64,000 nt of DNA. It comes from UBA1431 sp002329665 (GTDB lineage: Bacteria > Bacillota > Clostridia > Christensenellales > UBA1431). Below are positions 29,576-37,869 of the stretch, piece after piece. The notes beneath the pieces were generated by a model, which saw nothing but the letters and a program-made list of their open reading frames with translations, did not search any database and was not told the DNA's origin. Made by a program: the position numbers and the translations under genes. The stretch's first letter is position 1. Each line of letters opens with the position of its first letter. The DNA lies in assembly GCA_040772545.1 (NCBI GenBank), contig JAXGXY010000001.1, positions 1,116,001 through 1,180,000 on the forward strand, read 5' to 3'.

Positions 29576-32500
29576 CTAACGCGCCTTTTTAGGCGAAGTT
29601 GTTTCCCTGTAACACGCTTCGAGCACTTCGACGTAGCGTTTCGCGTGGCGCCGGTGCCCGTACCTCTCCTCGACGGTTTTTCGCGCGTTTTTCCCCAAGG
29701 CCAGGTACGCGCCCTCGTCCATATCGAGGACGCGCGCGATCGCGTCCGCGGCCGCCGCCGGGTCTTCCACGGGCACGAGGAACCCGTTGACCCCGTCGTC
29801 GATGATGTCCCCGAAGGCGCCTTCGCCGCATGCGATCACGGCCCTTGCGCAGGCCATGGCCTCGAGCGCCGGCATCGCGTTTTCGCCGTAGTCCCCGCCT
29901 GGGAAAACGGCGACGGCCTTTGCCGCGCGGTAATGGGCGAGCATCCGTTCTGGCGAAACGTCCCCGAGGAACACGGCGCAATCCGGCAAACCGTTTTCCG
30001 TCGCGCAGCCATCGCCGCGCCCCGCGATCGCGAGCCTGAAATCCGTCACGCCCCTTTTTAATAGCTCTTTTGCGGCCCTGACCGCCCGGGCGGCGCCGCG
30101 CCCCGGCACGAACACGAGGTTACCGTATATATGCTCCGTATCGTCTTCCCCGCTTTTGAAGTACACGTCGTCGACGGCGTTTTTGAGAACGCTCGTTTTT
30201 TGGGCGAAGCCGCCGGAGAATTCGAGCACGTACCGCTTAATGCCCTCGTCTACGGCGATAATCCTATCCGCGACCGCGTAGGCCGTCTTTTCGTATTCCC
30301 CGAAGAACCTGTGCACCGCGCCGCCCTCGTCGATCAGGCCGGAATCCGCGTTGTCGGGAGCGAAACGCTCGTGCAGGGTGAGGACCACCGGTATGTCCAT
30401 ATTGAGGCGGGAAAGCGCGCTGCGGGCGGCGTGCACTGCGAGGACGTCCTGGCAGCCGATGTGGCTGACGAACGTCTTTTTAAGGCGGTGCTCGATCTTT
30501 CGCTCGAGCTGTTTCTGGACGGCGTACACGAGGTAAGCGAAGGCGCTGTCCGTTTCCGAAAGCAGCTCTCCCGTGGCCTCCTGCCATTCCTTCAAAAGCA
30601 GGCGCGCGTCTACCGCGGTGACGGAATCGAGGGCGTAGGCGGCCAGGAAGCAGGGGACGCCGCTTTCGGTGAGCGCGGCCGTGAGTAGCGCGATATGCGT
30701 CCGCTTCGCCTCGGCCGCCCGGGCCTCCCCGGGCCCGTCGGAGGATGCGATGAGCACCCTAGTATTCAGGGCCGCCGCGTCGTAGGTGCCGCCCTCCGGC
30801 TCCGCAAAGGACCGCCAGAACGAAGCCTCCTTCATGAACAGCCCCTTTATCTCCTCCCCGGCGTTTACGTAGGCGTCCGCCAGCACGGTGAAGTACTGGG
30901 CGAACAGCTTGAAATACTCCCGCCGGTTTTCCATGAATTCCTGCGTGATGTCCATCTGGATGAAGTATTTTTTGATGAGCAAGTCAATGAAGCTGATCTT
31001 CCCTTCCATAATCGTCCTGAGGCTGCCCGGCTGCAAGGCGTAGTTCGCGTCGTGCTGGCGGTAGCGGTACATCGGGCTCTTCACGTGCCCGTACCTGCAT
31101 TCTATGATGTTGTCGATATAAAACGGTACGTTCTGCTCGGCCTGGTTGAACACCACCTGTTCCATGTACTCCTTCCTCCAAAATGCCGTATCGGGAATGA
31201 CCGAGGCGAACGTGGTAAACACGTCGAGAATCAGGCGCATCGGGGAATCGTAGTCCTTGAAGCGGACCTCCCCCACCGCTTCCCCCTTTTCGTCGACGGT
31301 CAGGTAATCGGGGTAGACAAAATCCAGCGAGGCGTCCAGGGACATCGCCTCGACGCAGGCCGCAACGTATTCCGGGTGGATGCCGTCGTCGCTGTCCACG
31401 CGGGTCACGTACCTGCCCCTAGCCTTCATGAACCCGTAGCGCAGCGTGTCCAGCCGGCCGGTGTGTTCCTTCGAAAAAAACCGGACCCTGGGGTCGCGCA
31501 CGCCACCGGCGACGGCCTTCGAGCCGTCCGTGGAACCGTCGTCCACGACGATGAGCTCGATATTGGGGTAGCTCTGGGAAAGCACGCTCTCCATAGCATC
31601 CAACAGATATCTTTCGCGGTTGTACACCGCCATGACCACGCTGACCAGCGGCATCTTCGGGCCCGAACCGGCGAGGCCGCGCATCGCGTCCACGACAAGG
31701 CGCGCCGTTGTTTCCCTGCCGTAGCGCGACCGGATATATTCCCTGTACGCTTCGGAGTCGTAGGGGCCCGAGAGCATGGCCACCGCTTCCTGTATGCCGT
31801 TGAAAACAAGGTGCCCGGGATAGATTTCCCTAGCGCCCACGAAGTTGTGGATGATGGGCTTTATACCCTTGGCCATGGCCTGCATGACGGTGAGGTTCTG
31901 GGACTCCGTCAGGCTCGTGCAGAGGATGAAGTCCTTGTCTTCGAGCCAGTCGTCCAAGTCCTCCTGCCAGCCTTCGAAAAACACGCTGTCTTCGATTCCC
32001 CACTCCCCGGACATCTGCCTGAAATAGATCAGGTCCCGTTCGTCCTGGAAAACGCCCGCTATATGCAGTTCGCACTTCGAGTCCGCGTCGTGCATCGCCT
32101 TGAAGGTGTGCAGAAGGAGCATCGGCCCCTTCTTGTAGTTGATATACCCGGCCCAGGCGAGCTTCGGGCCGGGCGCCCTTTTCCTGAACGAATACCGGTC
32201 CGTGTCAACGGCGATGGGGATGATCGCCGTCTTTTCAGGGTCGACGTTCGTTTTCTCCGTCAGATGGTCGCGGATATGGGGAGCCACGCAGATCGTGAGG
32301 TCCACCGCCTCCCAGTCGACCTTCGCGGGGTATTGCGTAAACGTTTCGAACCCGTGCAGCCTGCAGACGATCTTTTTTTGGGCGGCGAGGGGGTGCCTGC
32401 TCGCATAGGCGACGAGTTCGTCGCACCACTCGAACCAGCAGACGTCGGCCCATTTCATGCCCGCGTCGATCTGGCCGGCGGAGGAAACGACGACCTTCTT

Positions 32501-32620
32501 GGTCTCGAAGTGCCCAAAAAGGGCGGCGATCACCTCGTCTATGAGGCTGTCCAGACCTTTTTTAACAAAAAGGACGAGCCTGGCCTTCTCCGCCTTCCCG
32601 CGCTCCTGCCCTTTTCCCAT
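29576..32620 (-). CDS. Triple-domain glycosyltransferase (GT4 - GT2 - GT4)
   Basis: A 1014-residue soluble protein with three transferase domains. Residues ~10-325: GT4/GT-B like, with QNLTVMQAMAKGIKPIIHNFVGAREI as the nucleotide-sugar end. Residues ~330-600: GT2 with VSVVMAVYNRERYLLDAMESV, VDDGSTDGS and DSDDGIHPEYV (intact DxD). Residues ~640-1005: a second GT4 with FVPGRGAARAVRAAKELL, IAGRGDG and EAMACARAVIACGEGAFGDIIDDGVNGFLV. No signal or membrane segment. Start 32620 is set by an AAGGGCGG site; a longer start is possible. It is downstream of the ferritin-like array on the same strand (206-nt gap), so it may decorate spore or cell-surface proteins or polysaccharide. Confidence 0.92.
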   Translation of the reverse strand: MGKGQERGKAEKARLVLFVKKGLDSLIDEVIAALFGHFETKKVVVSSAGQIDAGMKWADVCWFEWCDELVAYASRHPLAAQKKIVCRLHGFETFTQYPAKVDWEAVDLTICVAPHIRDHLTEKTNVDPEKTAIIPIAVDTDRYSFRKRAPGPKLAWAGYINYKKGPMLLLHTFKAMHDADSKCELHIAGVFQDERDLIYFRQMSGEWGIEDSVFFEGWQEDLDDWLEDKDFILCTSLTESQNLTVMQAMAKGIKPIIHNFVGAREIYPGHLVFNGIQEAVAMLSGPYDSEAYREYIRSRYGRETTARLVVDAMRGLAGSGPKMPLVSVVMAVYNRERYLLDAMESVLSQSYPNIELIVVDDGSTDGSKAVAGGVRDPRVRFFSKEHTGRLDTLRYGFMKARGRYVTRVDSDDGIHPEYVAACVEAMSLDASLDFVYPDYLTVDEKGEAVGEVRFKDYDSPMRLILDVFTTFASVIPDTAFWRKEYMEQVVFNQAEQNVPFYIDNIIECRYGHVKSPMYRYRQHDANYALQPGSLRTIMEGKISFIDLLIKKYFIQMDITQEFMENRREYFKLFAQYFTVLADAYVNAGEEIKGLFMKEASFWRSFAEPEGGTYDAAALNTRVLIASSDGPGEARAAEAKRTHIALLTAALTESGVPCFLAAYALDSVTAVDARLLLKEWQEATGELLSETDSAFAYLVYAVQKQLERKIEHRLKKTFVSHIGCQDVLAVHAARSALSRLNMDIPVVLTLHERFAPDNADSGLIDEGGAVHRFFGEYEKTAYAVADRIIAVDEGIKRYVLEFSGGFAQKTSVLKNAVDDVYFKSGEDDTEHIYGNLVFVPGRGAARAVRAAKELLKRGVTDFRLAIAGRGDGCATENGLPDCAVFLGDVSPERMLAHYRAAKAVAVFPGGDYGENAMPALEAMACARAVIACGEGAFGDIIDDGVNGFLVPVEDPAAAADAIARVLDMDEGAYLALGKNARKTVEERYGHRRHAKRYVEVLEACYRETTSPKKAR

Positions 32621-32826
32621 TGCGCATCCGCCCTTCTTCGGAAACTGGCGGACCGGCGCCCGCCCGCCGTGACAAAACCTATGTCCGCTAACTGCGTAAA
32701 AGAACATTTCCGCGGTCTTTTACATAAAAAAGCCCCGGCCATAGGACGGGCAATACGCCCTCTTTCGGGTTTTCAGTGGGCGCGCCCGCCTGGATCCGGG
32801 ACCTGTCGGCCACCGGCCGGGAATCC

Positions 32827-33348
32827 CTATACATCGCACTCGTTCTTTATGTACAGGTTCATGAAGAGCCCCATGTGCCTCAGCTCGTCGGTGATCAGCG
32901 CGGTCAGCGCGTTGATGTGCCGCCTGCCCTTCAGCCCGGCGAGAATTTCGCGGTAGTTCACCACCTCGGTCAGTTCCTCTAACAGCGCGTTCCTCAGCCC
33001 CACGCAATAGGTCAGCGGCTGCTCGAAAGGCAGCGCAGGGAGCTCTTTTGGATTTCTCCCCGACAGTTCGAAATAGAGTTGCCTGAACATCTCGATATGC
33101 CGGACCGCGTCTATCCTGATACTGTTGATGATCTCGGCATCGGAATCATCCGGCGTCATGGTCAGTAAATAGCCGAAATAATACCTGTCCGAAGATTCGT
33201 CCCTGATCACGTCCTCGATTGCGGAAAGGATCACCGCGAGCTCTGCTTCCGTGTACTGTGTATCGTCCTGGTCCGCGCCCTGCTGCTCTTCCTGCATCGC
33301 GGCCTCGTCTGGCTGCGTTCGCATGCCGCTTTGATATATGCTTCCCAT
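32827..33348 (-). CDS. Ferritin-like array member 1 (partial di-iron motif set)
   Basis: A 173-residue member of the five-gene family. The N-terminal motif IYQSGMRTQPDE is related to the others' RYxxGMQPE. Ferritin-like four-helix core at ~45-170: helix 1 IRDESSDRYYFGYL (Glu kept), helix 2 RIDAVRHIEMFRQLYFEL (ExxH changed to AxxH), YCVGL, helix 3 EELTEVVNYREIL (Glu kept), helix 4 TDELRHMGLFMNLY (ExxH kept). C terminus IKNECDV has the family Cys. No signal peptide. It lacks the GGCAAC/GCATAA element of its neighbours, so it is probably co-transcribed from the upstream gene. GGAGGGG precedes the ATG. Confidence 0.75.
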   Translation of the reverse strand: MGSIYQSGMRTQPDEAAMQEEQQGADQDDTQYTEAELAVILSAIEDVIRDESSDRYYFGYLLTMTPDDSDAEIINSIRIDAVRHIEMFRQLYFELSGRNPKELPALPFEQPLTYCVGLRNALLEELTEVVNYREILAGLKGRRHINALTALITDELRHMGLFMNLYIKNECDV

Positions 33349-33568
33349 CGTTGGCCCCTCCCCGTTCGTTTGCCCTGTTAAAGAAACGTTTGTCTCTACA
33401 TAACAAAAACCCTACGGTTCCCCGAAAGAACCATGCTCCGGCCGCATGGGAGCAAACGGTTTCTCTTTAAGCCTGCGGCCAATAAAGTGTTTGTTGTTCC
33501 GGCGGGGGCTAAACAAGCCGTTGTGGTCGGCCGTAACGCGTCCGAAAAAGCCCCCGCCGGAAACGGCG

Positions 33569-34459
33569 CTACACCCTGCACTGGTTTTTCGCGTACATGT
33601 AATTGAAAAGCCCCATATGCCTCAGTTCATCGGTGATGATCTCGGTCATCAGGTTGATGTGCGGCCTCTGCTGCATCGCAAAAAGGATGACGCGGTAAAC
33701 CTCTACCTCGTGCTGTTCGCTGAGCACGCCGCGCTTGAGTCCGTCGCAGTAGGACGCCGGCTCCTCGAAAGGCCGTTGGGGTATCTGCGGCGGGCTGGTG
33801 CCCGTAAGCTCTGTGTACAGCTGCCGGAACATGTCGAAGTGCCTTATCTCGTCGTCCCTGGCGCTCGAGATGAGCTGCAGGTCTACCGCATCCGGCGCCA
33901 GGGTTATCATGAAATTGTAAAACAGCCTGTCCGCGGTCTCGCTCCTCAGCGCTTCCAGTATCGCCGACAGGGCCATCGTAAGCGTCGGCTCCATGTCCTG
34001 AAGGACATCCTGCGGCAAACCAGGCGCCGGGACCGGTTGCGCCCCCGGCATCGGTGCCTGCTGCATCCCCGGCATCGGTGCCTGCCGCATACCCGGCATC
34101 TGAGCCTGCGGCATGCCCGGAATCGGAGCCTGCTGCATCCCCGGCATCGGAGCCTGCGGCATGCCCGGAATCGGAGCCTGCGGCATGCCCGGCATCGGGA
34201 CCTGCCGCATCCCCGGCATCGGGGCCTGCTGCATCCCCGGCATCTGAGCCCGCTGCATCCCCGGCGTCGGAGCCTGCTGCATCCCCGGCATCGGAGGCTG
34301 CTGCATCCCCGGCATCTGAGCCCGCTGCATCCCCGGCATCTGAGCCCGCTGCATCCCCGGCATCTGAGCCCGCTGCATCGACCTGTTGCCCGGCGCGGTC
34401 GTCATGTCCGGCCGCATCCCGTTCCAGTATCTATCGTTAAGATTGGTTTCGTTTATCAT
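33569..34459 (-). CDS. Ferritin-like array member 2, with 15 Met-Pro-Gly octapeptide repeats
   Basis: A 296-residue protein. Residues 1-28: family motif (DRYWNGMRPDMTT). Residues 29-148: fifteen 8-residue repeats of the form QQAPMPGM. Residues ~155-296: ferritin-like core. This member has the fullest di-iron set: Glu in LRSETADRLFY, E204xxH207 (EIRH), Glu residues 248-253 in helix 3 (EQHEVEVYR) and E278xxH281 (ELRH). It ends AKNQCRV. The MPGM units contain MxxM pairs of the sort that bind Cu(I) in other proteins (inference). No signal peptide. It has its own upstream element 34489-34519 and a GGGGAGGAACC ribosome site. Confidence 0.8.
   Translation of the reverse strand: MINETNLNDRYWNGMRPDMTTAPGNRSMQRAQMPGMQRAQMPGMQRAQMPGMQQPPMPGMQQAPTPGMQRAQMPGMQQAPMPGMRQVPMPGMPQAPIPGMPQAPMPGMQQAPIPGMPQAQMPGMRQAPMPGMQQAPMPGAQPVPAPGLPQDVLQDMEPTLTMALSAILEALRSETADRLFYNFMITLAPDAVDLQLISSARDDEIRHFDMFRQLYTELTGTSPPQIPQRPFEEPASYCDGLKRGVLSEQHEVEVYRVILFAMQQRPHINLMTEIITDELRHMGLFNYMYAKNQCRV
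34016..34375 (-). repeat. 24-bp coding minisatellite, 15 units
   Basis: Fifteen contiguous in-frame 24-nt units (360 bp) encode the QxxxMPGM repeats. Units are close to CGCATCCCCGGCATC-type on the plus strand with changes mainly at codon 1-5 positions. The first three units of the protein are nearly identical, pointing to recent slippage expansion. Confidence 0.95.
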
Positions 34460-34488
34460 TGACAGGTTCCTCCCCTTCGTTTTAACCC

Positions 34489-34519
34489 CATCTTATGCCA
34501 AAGGCACGGCAGTTGCCCC
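34489..34519 (-). promoter_or_regulatory. Conserved array promoter element, member 2
   Basis: GGGGCAAC (minus, 34519-34512), 13 nt, GCATAAGATG (34498-34489); 29 nt before the start codon. Shared with three other array genes at identical internal spacing. Confidence 0.65.
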
Positions 34520-34598
34520 TTTACGCATAGCCCGTCCCGGGCATATTGCAGCTGTTAAGGCGGCGAAACGGAAGTCTTGTTATCAGGACGGCCGGCGG

Positions 34599-35141
34599 TT
34601 AAACGGTGCACCCGGCTTTTCTGTGCAGGTAGTTCAGGATCCCTATGTGCCTGTATACATCGGTGATGATCTTGGTCATCGTGTTGATGTGCCGCCTTTG
34701 CTCCATCTGGAAAAGGACTTCGCGGTAGAACGCCGCCTGTTCGTGCAGGACGAAATGGGCGTTCCTGAGCCCCTCGCAGTAGGAAGCAGGCTGCTCGTAG
34801 GGGGTCAACACAACATCGGGCGGCGGTTCGCCCGCCAGTTCGAAGTAAAGCCGCTCGAGCAAGTCCAGGTTCTCCAACAGGGTGTTCCTGATCATCAGTA
34901 TGAGCCCGGCGTCTTCCGGATTTGGGTTTAAAGTGAGCAAATAACCGGAATAAAATCTTATAATGCTCTTTCGCCTGAGCGCCAGCTGAATATACACGAG
35001 GACGTCTTCCATGTCCTGCGGAACATCCTGCGCCATGCCCGGCTGGGGACCGACACCCATCGTCTCGAGAGGCGGGAGCGTCGTGGTTTCCGGCTGCATT
35101 CCGCTTACGTATCTATTCTGAAAGTCGGTTTCGTTTATCAT
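34599..35141 (-). CDS. Ferritin-like array member 3 (di-iron ligands lost)
   Basis: A 180-residue paralogue. N terminus MINETDFQNRYVSGMQPETTT is nearly the same as member 2. A short Pro/Gly/Met linker replaces the octapeptide block. The four-helix pattern is kept (LALRRKSIIRFYSGYLL, RNTLLENLDLLERLYFEL, YCEGLRNAHF, HEQAAFYREVL, DVYRHIGILNYLH), but helix-1 Glu and both ExxH motifs are gone (NLDL, VYRH). C terminus RKAGCTV keeps the Cys. Probably a structural rather than catalytic copy. It has its own upstream element at 35171-35200. Confidence 0.75.
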   Translation of the reverse strand: MINETDFQNRYVSGMQPETTTLPPLETMGVGPQPGMAQDVPQDMEDVLVYIQLALRRKSIIRFYSGYLLTLNPNPEDAGLILMIRNTLLENLDLLERLYFELAGEPPPDVVLTPYEQPASYCEGLRNAHFVLHEQAAFYREVLFQMEQRRHINTMTKIITDVYRHIGILNYLHRKAGCTV

Positions 35142-35170
35142 TTTTTAGGTTCCTCTCCGTTGTTTTAGCC

Positions 35171-35200
35171 CATTCTTATGCAATAAAACGGGCCGTTGCC
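35171..35200 (-). promoter_or_regulatory. Conserved array promoter element, member 3
   Basis: GGCAAC (minus, 35200-35195), 13 nt, GCATAAGAATG (35181-35171, one extra base); 29 nt before the start codon. Confidence 0.6.
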
Positions 35201-35267
35201 TCATTTTTCGAAAGATCCAGGATGCGTGCTTTACATTACAAAAGGCAAGCGCCATCCGGACAGTCGG

Positions 35268-35828
35268 CTAAATCCTGCACCCGGTTTTCGTGTGCAGGTA
35301 ATTCAGGATCCCTATGTGCCTGGCCAAGTCGGTGATGATCTGGGTCATCGTGTTGATGTGCCGCCTTCTGGACATCTGGAACTGGATATCGCGCAAGAGC
35401 GCCAATTGTTCCTGCAGCCTGAGGTGGGTGTTCCTGAGCCCCTCGCAGTAGGTGGCGGGCTGTTCGTAGGGGGCCGACACAACCTCGGGCGGCGGTTCGC
35501 CTGCCAGTTCGAAGTAAAGCTGTACAAACAGGTCCAGGTTCCTCATCATTTCATTCCTGATCATCATGATGAGTGTCACGTCTTCGGGAGTCAGACACGC
35601 GGTCAGCAGGTAAGCGAAATAATGTCTTAGATTGCTCTTTTGCCTGAGCGCCAGCTGTATCAACACGAGGACGTCTTCCATGTCCTGTGGAACATTCTGC
35701 GCCATGCCCGGCCCCTGCATCGCATCCTGCCGCGGACCGCCCCGCGCCGCCCCCTGGGCCGAATCCGTCGTCATCTCCGGCTGCAAACCGCTCCGGTATA
35801 TATCTTGATAACCTGTATTAATGCCCAT
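35268..35828 (-). CDS. Ferritin-like array member 4 (di-iron ligands lost)
   Basis: A 186-residue paralogue starting at MGINTGYQDIYRSGLQPEMTT. A Gly/Met/Gln linker follows (AARGGPRQDAMQGPGMAQ), and the two DME-VL motifs are shared with member 3. The helical core is close to member 3 (LALRQKSNLRHYFAYLL, RNEMMRNLDLFVQLYFEL, YCEGLRNTHL, DLARHIGILNYLH) and also lacks ExxH. Ends TKTGCRI. The start at 35828 is set by GGGAGGAACC; a longer frame from 35912 would run through the promoter element. Confidence 0.75.
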   Translation of the reverse strand: MGINTGYQDIYRSGLQPEMTTDSAQGAARGGPRQDAMQGPGMAQNVPQDMEDVLVLIQLALRQKSNLRHYFAYLLTACLTPEDVTLIMMIRNEMMRNLDLFVQLYFELAGEPPPEVVSAPYEQPATYCEGLRNTHLRLQEQLALLRDIQFQMSRRRHINTMTQIITDLARHIGILNYLHTKTGCRI

Positions 35829-35859
35829 CGCCCCAGGTTCCTCCCAGTTGGTTTTAGCC

Positions 35860-35890
35860 CATTTTATGCCGTAAAGGGGGCCGTTGCCCC
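35860..35890 (-). promoter_or_regulatory. Conserved array promoter element, member 4
   Basis: GGGGCAAC (minus, 35890-35883), 13 nt, GCATAAAATG (35869-35860); 31 nt before the start codon. Confidence 0.65.
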
Positions 35891-35981
35891 TAGATAAAAA
35901 ACGGGAGCGCAAACCTTTTTGGGTTAATGTGCTATTGTATCGACCTTTGGCGGCGTCGCATAAGCCTTCCCGTCAGGACGG

Positions 35982-36547
35982 CTAAACAGTGCACCCGGCT
36001 TTCGTGTGCAGGTAATTCAGGATTCCTATGTGCCTGGTCAGGTCGGTGATGATCCGGGTCATCGCGTTGATGTGGCGCCTTTGCTGCACATTGAAAAGGA
36101 TGTTTCGGAAGACCGCCACCGCGTCCTGCAGCCTCAGGAGGGCGTTCGCGAGTCCCTCGCAATAGGTCAGGGGCCGCACGAAGGGCGCTTCCTCGACGGC
36201 GATTTGGCGCCGGCCAGTTCGATGTAAAGCCGCCGTAACATTTCCAAGTTCTTTATTACGATTTGCCTGATCGCCGTGAGGACCTCCACGTCTTCCGCGC
36301 TCGGGGCCATAGTCAGCAGGTAACCGAAATAAAACCGTATGTCGGTCTCCTGCCTGAGCGCTCCCACGATCAAAAACAGGACTTGCGTCAGCACTTCCGG
36401 CGACATGCCCTGCTGCATATCCTGCACCGTGCCCTGCTGCATACCCTGCCGCGGACCGCCCCGCATCGTCCCGTAAGCCGGGGCCGTCGTCATTTCCGCC
36501 TGCATGTCGCCCCAGTATCTACCTTCAAAACCGTTATTTTGATTCAT
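35982..36547 (-). pseudogene. Ferritin-like array member 5, frameshifted
   Basis: The first frame (36547 to a stop at 36167) encodes the family N terminus (GRYWGDMQAEMTT), linker and helices 1-2 (LRQETDIRFYFGYLL, helix-1 Glu kept), then breaks after IELAGAKSP. The second frame continues the family sequence (APFVRPLTYCEGLANALL ... DLTRHIGILNYLHTKAGCTV) to 35982. One base appears missing near 36191-36200; adding one restores 188 residues. It could be a true pseudogene, a sequencing error or programmed slippage. There is no clear slippery heptamer, so the first two are likelier. Confidence 0.8.
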
Positions 36548-36575
36548 CGCCGGATTCCTCCTCGTTCTTTTGTCA

Positions 36576-36606
36576 CATTTTATGCCGCGAGAAAAGCGGT
36601 TGCCCC
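36576..36606 (-). promoter_or_regulatory. Conserved array promoter element, member 5
   Basis: GGGGCAAC (minus, 36606-36599), 13 nt, GCATAAAATG (36585-36576); 28 nt before the start codon. Confidence 0.65.
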
Positions 36607-36647
36607 TTATCTGGTGACGCCGGAAAACGGCCGTGACCGCAAAAACA

Positions 36648-36676
36648 TGGATTTATCCCGGCGATTCATCTATAAT
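36648..36676 (+). promoter_or_regulatory. Possible promoter of ATP-grasp/epimerase pair
   Basis: A perfect TATAAT (36671-36676) with weak TGGATT (36648-36653), 17-nt spacer, 65 nt before the ATP-grasp start. Confidence 0.4.
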
Positions 36677-36741
36677 ACAGGGTATGAAAACGTCGCGAAA
36701 AGCGGCGCGGGGCCGGGCCACCGGCACGGAAAGGGTCACAG

Positions 36742-37869
36742 ATGCGAAAGGTGCTCATACTCGGCGCGGGCAGCGCCCAGGTAGACGCGATCAACCATTT
36801 GGTGAAAAAAGGATACGAGGTATACGGCTGCAGCAATTCGGACGCCGACAGGGGTGTCCCCCTGTTCCACCATTTCGAGGCGATCGACATCGCGGACCGC
36901 GAAAAGGTGGCCGAATACGCGGAAAGGACGGGCGTCGGCGTCGTCTATTCCGTCGGGTCGGACATCGCGATGCCGACGGTGTCCTATGTGAGCGAGACGC
37001 TCAACCTGCCGCATTTCGTATCCTACGAAACGTCGTCCATCTGCAACTCGAAGCATTCCCTCAGGGCGTTTCTGGGCGAAAACTTCACGGGGAACCTAAA
37101 ATTTATTACCGCCGAAACGCTCGGGGAGGCCCTGGCGTTCGACGCCTATCCCTGCATGCTCAAACCCGTCGACTCCCAGGGCCAAAGGGGGGTATACAGG
37201 ATCGATTCGAAGGACGGCCTTCGCGAAAATTTCGAGAAGGCGAAACGGTTCTCGCGCAGCGGGAGAGTGATCCTCGAACAGTTTGTCGAGGGCAGGGAGG
37301 TCTCCGTCAACGCGTACATGCTTGGCGGCATGCTGGCGTTCTCGATCGTCTCCGACAGGATCTCCTTCGACGAGTTCCCCGGAGGCATCGTCAGCGGGCA
37401 CCGGCTCCCCACCGGCATCACCGACAAAAAGGCGCTGGAAAACATCGGTTCGCTCGTAAACCGAACGATCCGCAGGCTCAGTATATTGAACGGGCCCGTG
37501 TATTTCCAGATCAAGCTGCGCGGGAGCGACGCGTATCTGATCGAGGTCACCCCCCGGCTCGACGGCTGCCACATGTGGAACCTCATCCGCCGCCATTGCG
37601 GCGTCGACCTGCTGTCCGCGGCCTTCGCCCACCTCGCCGGGCAGAAGCGCCCGTACCTCACGCCCACTTCCGCCGTCCCCCACAGGCTCGACTTCATGTG
37701 CCTTCCGCCGGGCGCCGCGGTGGACAGGGGCGGCTTCTGCGTTAACGGCGCGTGCTTCGTCGAGTGGTATTACGAAAACGGGGACCTGGTCAGGCCGATC
37801 AACGGGTACATGGAAAAATGCGGCTACGCGATAAGGAAGGACGAAACAGCAAACGGGGGCGGGTCATGA
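36742..37869 (+). CDS. ATP-grasp ligase-like protein
   Basis: A 375-residue protein of the carbamoyl-phosphate-synthase-large-subunit-like ATP-grasp group. N-terminal pre-ATP-grasp Rossmann-like domain with VLILGAGSAQVDAINHLVKKGYEVYGCS. ATP-grasp: PCMLKPVDSQGQRGV (lysine loop), VILEQFVEGREVSVNAY and YLIEVTPRLDGCHMW (metal-binding Glu). It would join a carboxylate to an amine or thiol using ATP; the substrate is unknown. The stop overlaps the start of the following epimerase gene (ATGA), so the two act together, possibly building an unusual activated sugar or peptide for the surface. Confidence 0.85.
   Translation: MRKVLILGAGSAQVDAINHLVKKGYEVYGCSNSDADRGVPLFHHFEAIDIADREKVAEYAERTGVGVVYSVGSDIAMPTVSYVSETLNLPHFVSYETSSICNSKHSLRAFLGENFTGNLKFITAETLGEALAFDAYPCMLKPVDSQGQRGVYRIDSKDGLRENFEKAKRFSRSGRVILEQFVEGREVSVNAYMLGGMLAFSIVSDRISFDEFPGGIVSGHRLPTGITDKKALENIGSLVNRTIRRLSILNGPVYFQIKLRGSDAYLIEVTPRLDGCHMWNLIRRHCGVDLLSAAFAHLAGQKRPYLTPTSAVPHRLDFMCLPPGAAVDRGGFCVNGACFVEWYYENGDLVRPINGYMEKCGYAIRKDETANGGGS

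Noticed and set aside
30695..32956. 753-codon frame antisense to the triple glycosyltransferase
   Set aside because: Mirror frame; the minus-strand gene has clear motifs and a ribosome site.
34016..34375. CRISPR-like regular repeats
   Set aside because: Units are contiguous 24-mers without spacers, in frame with a protein.
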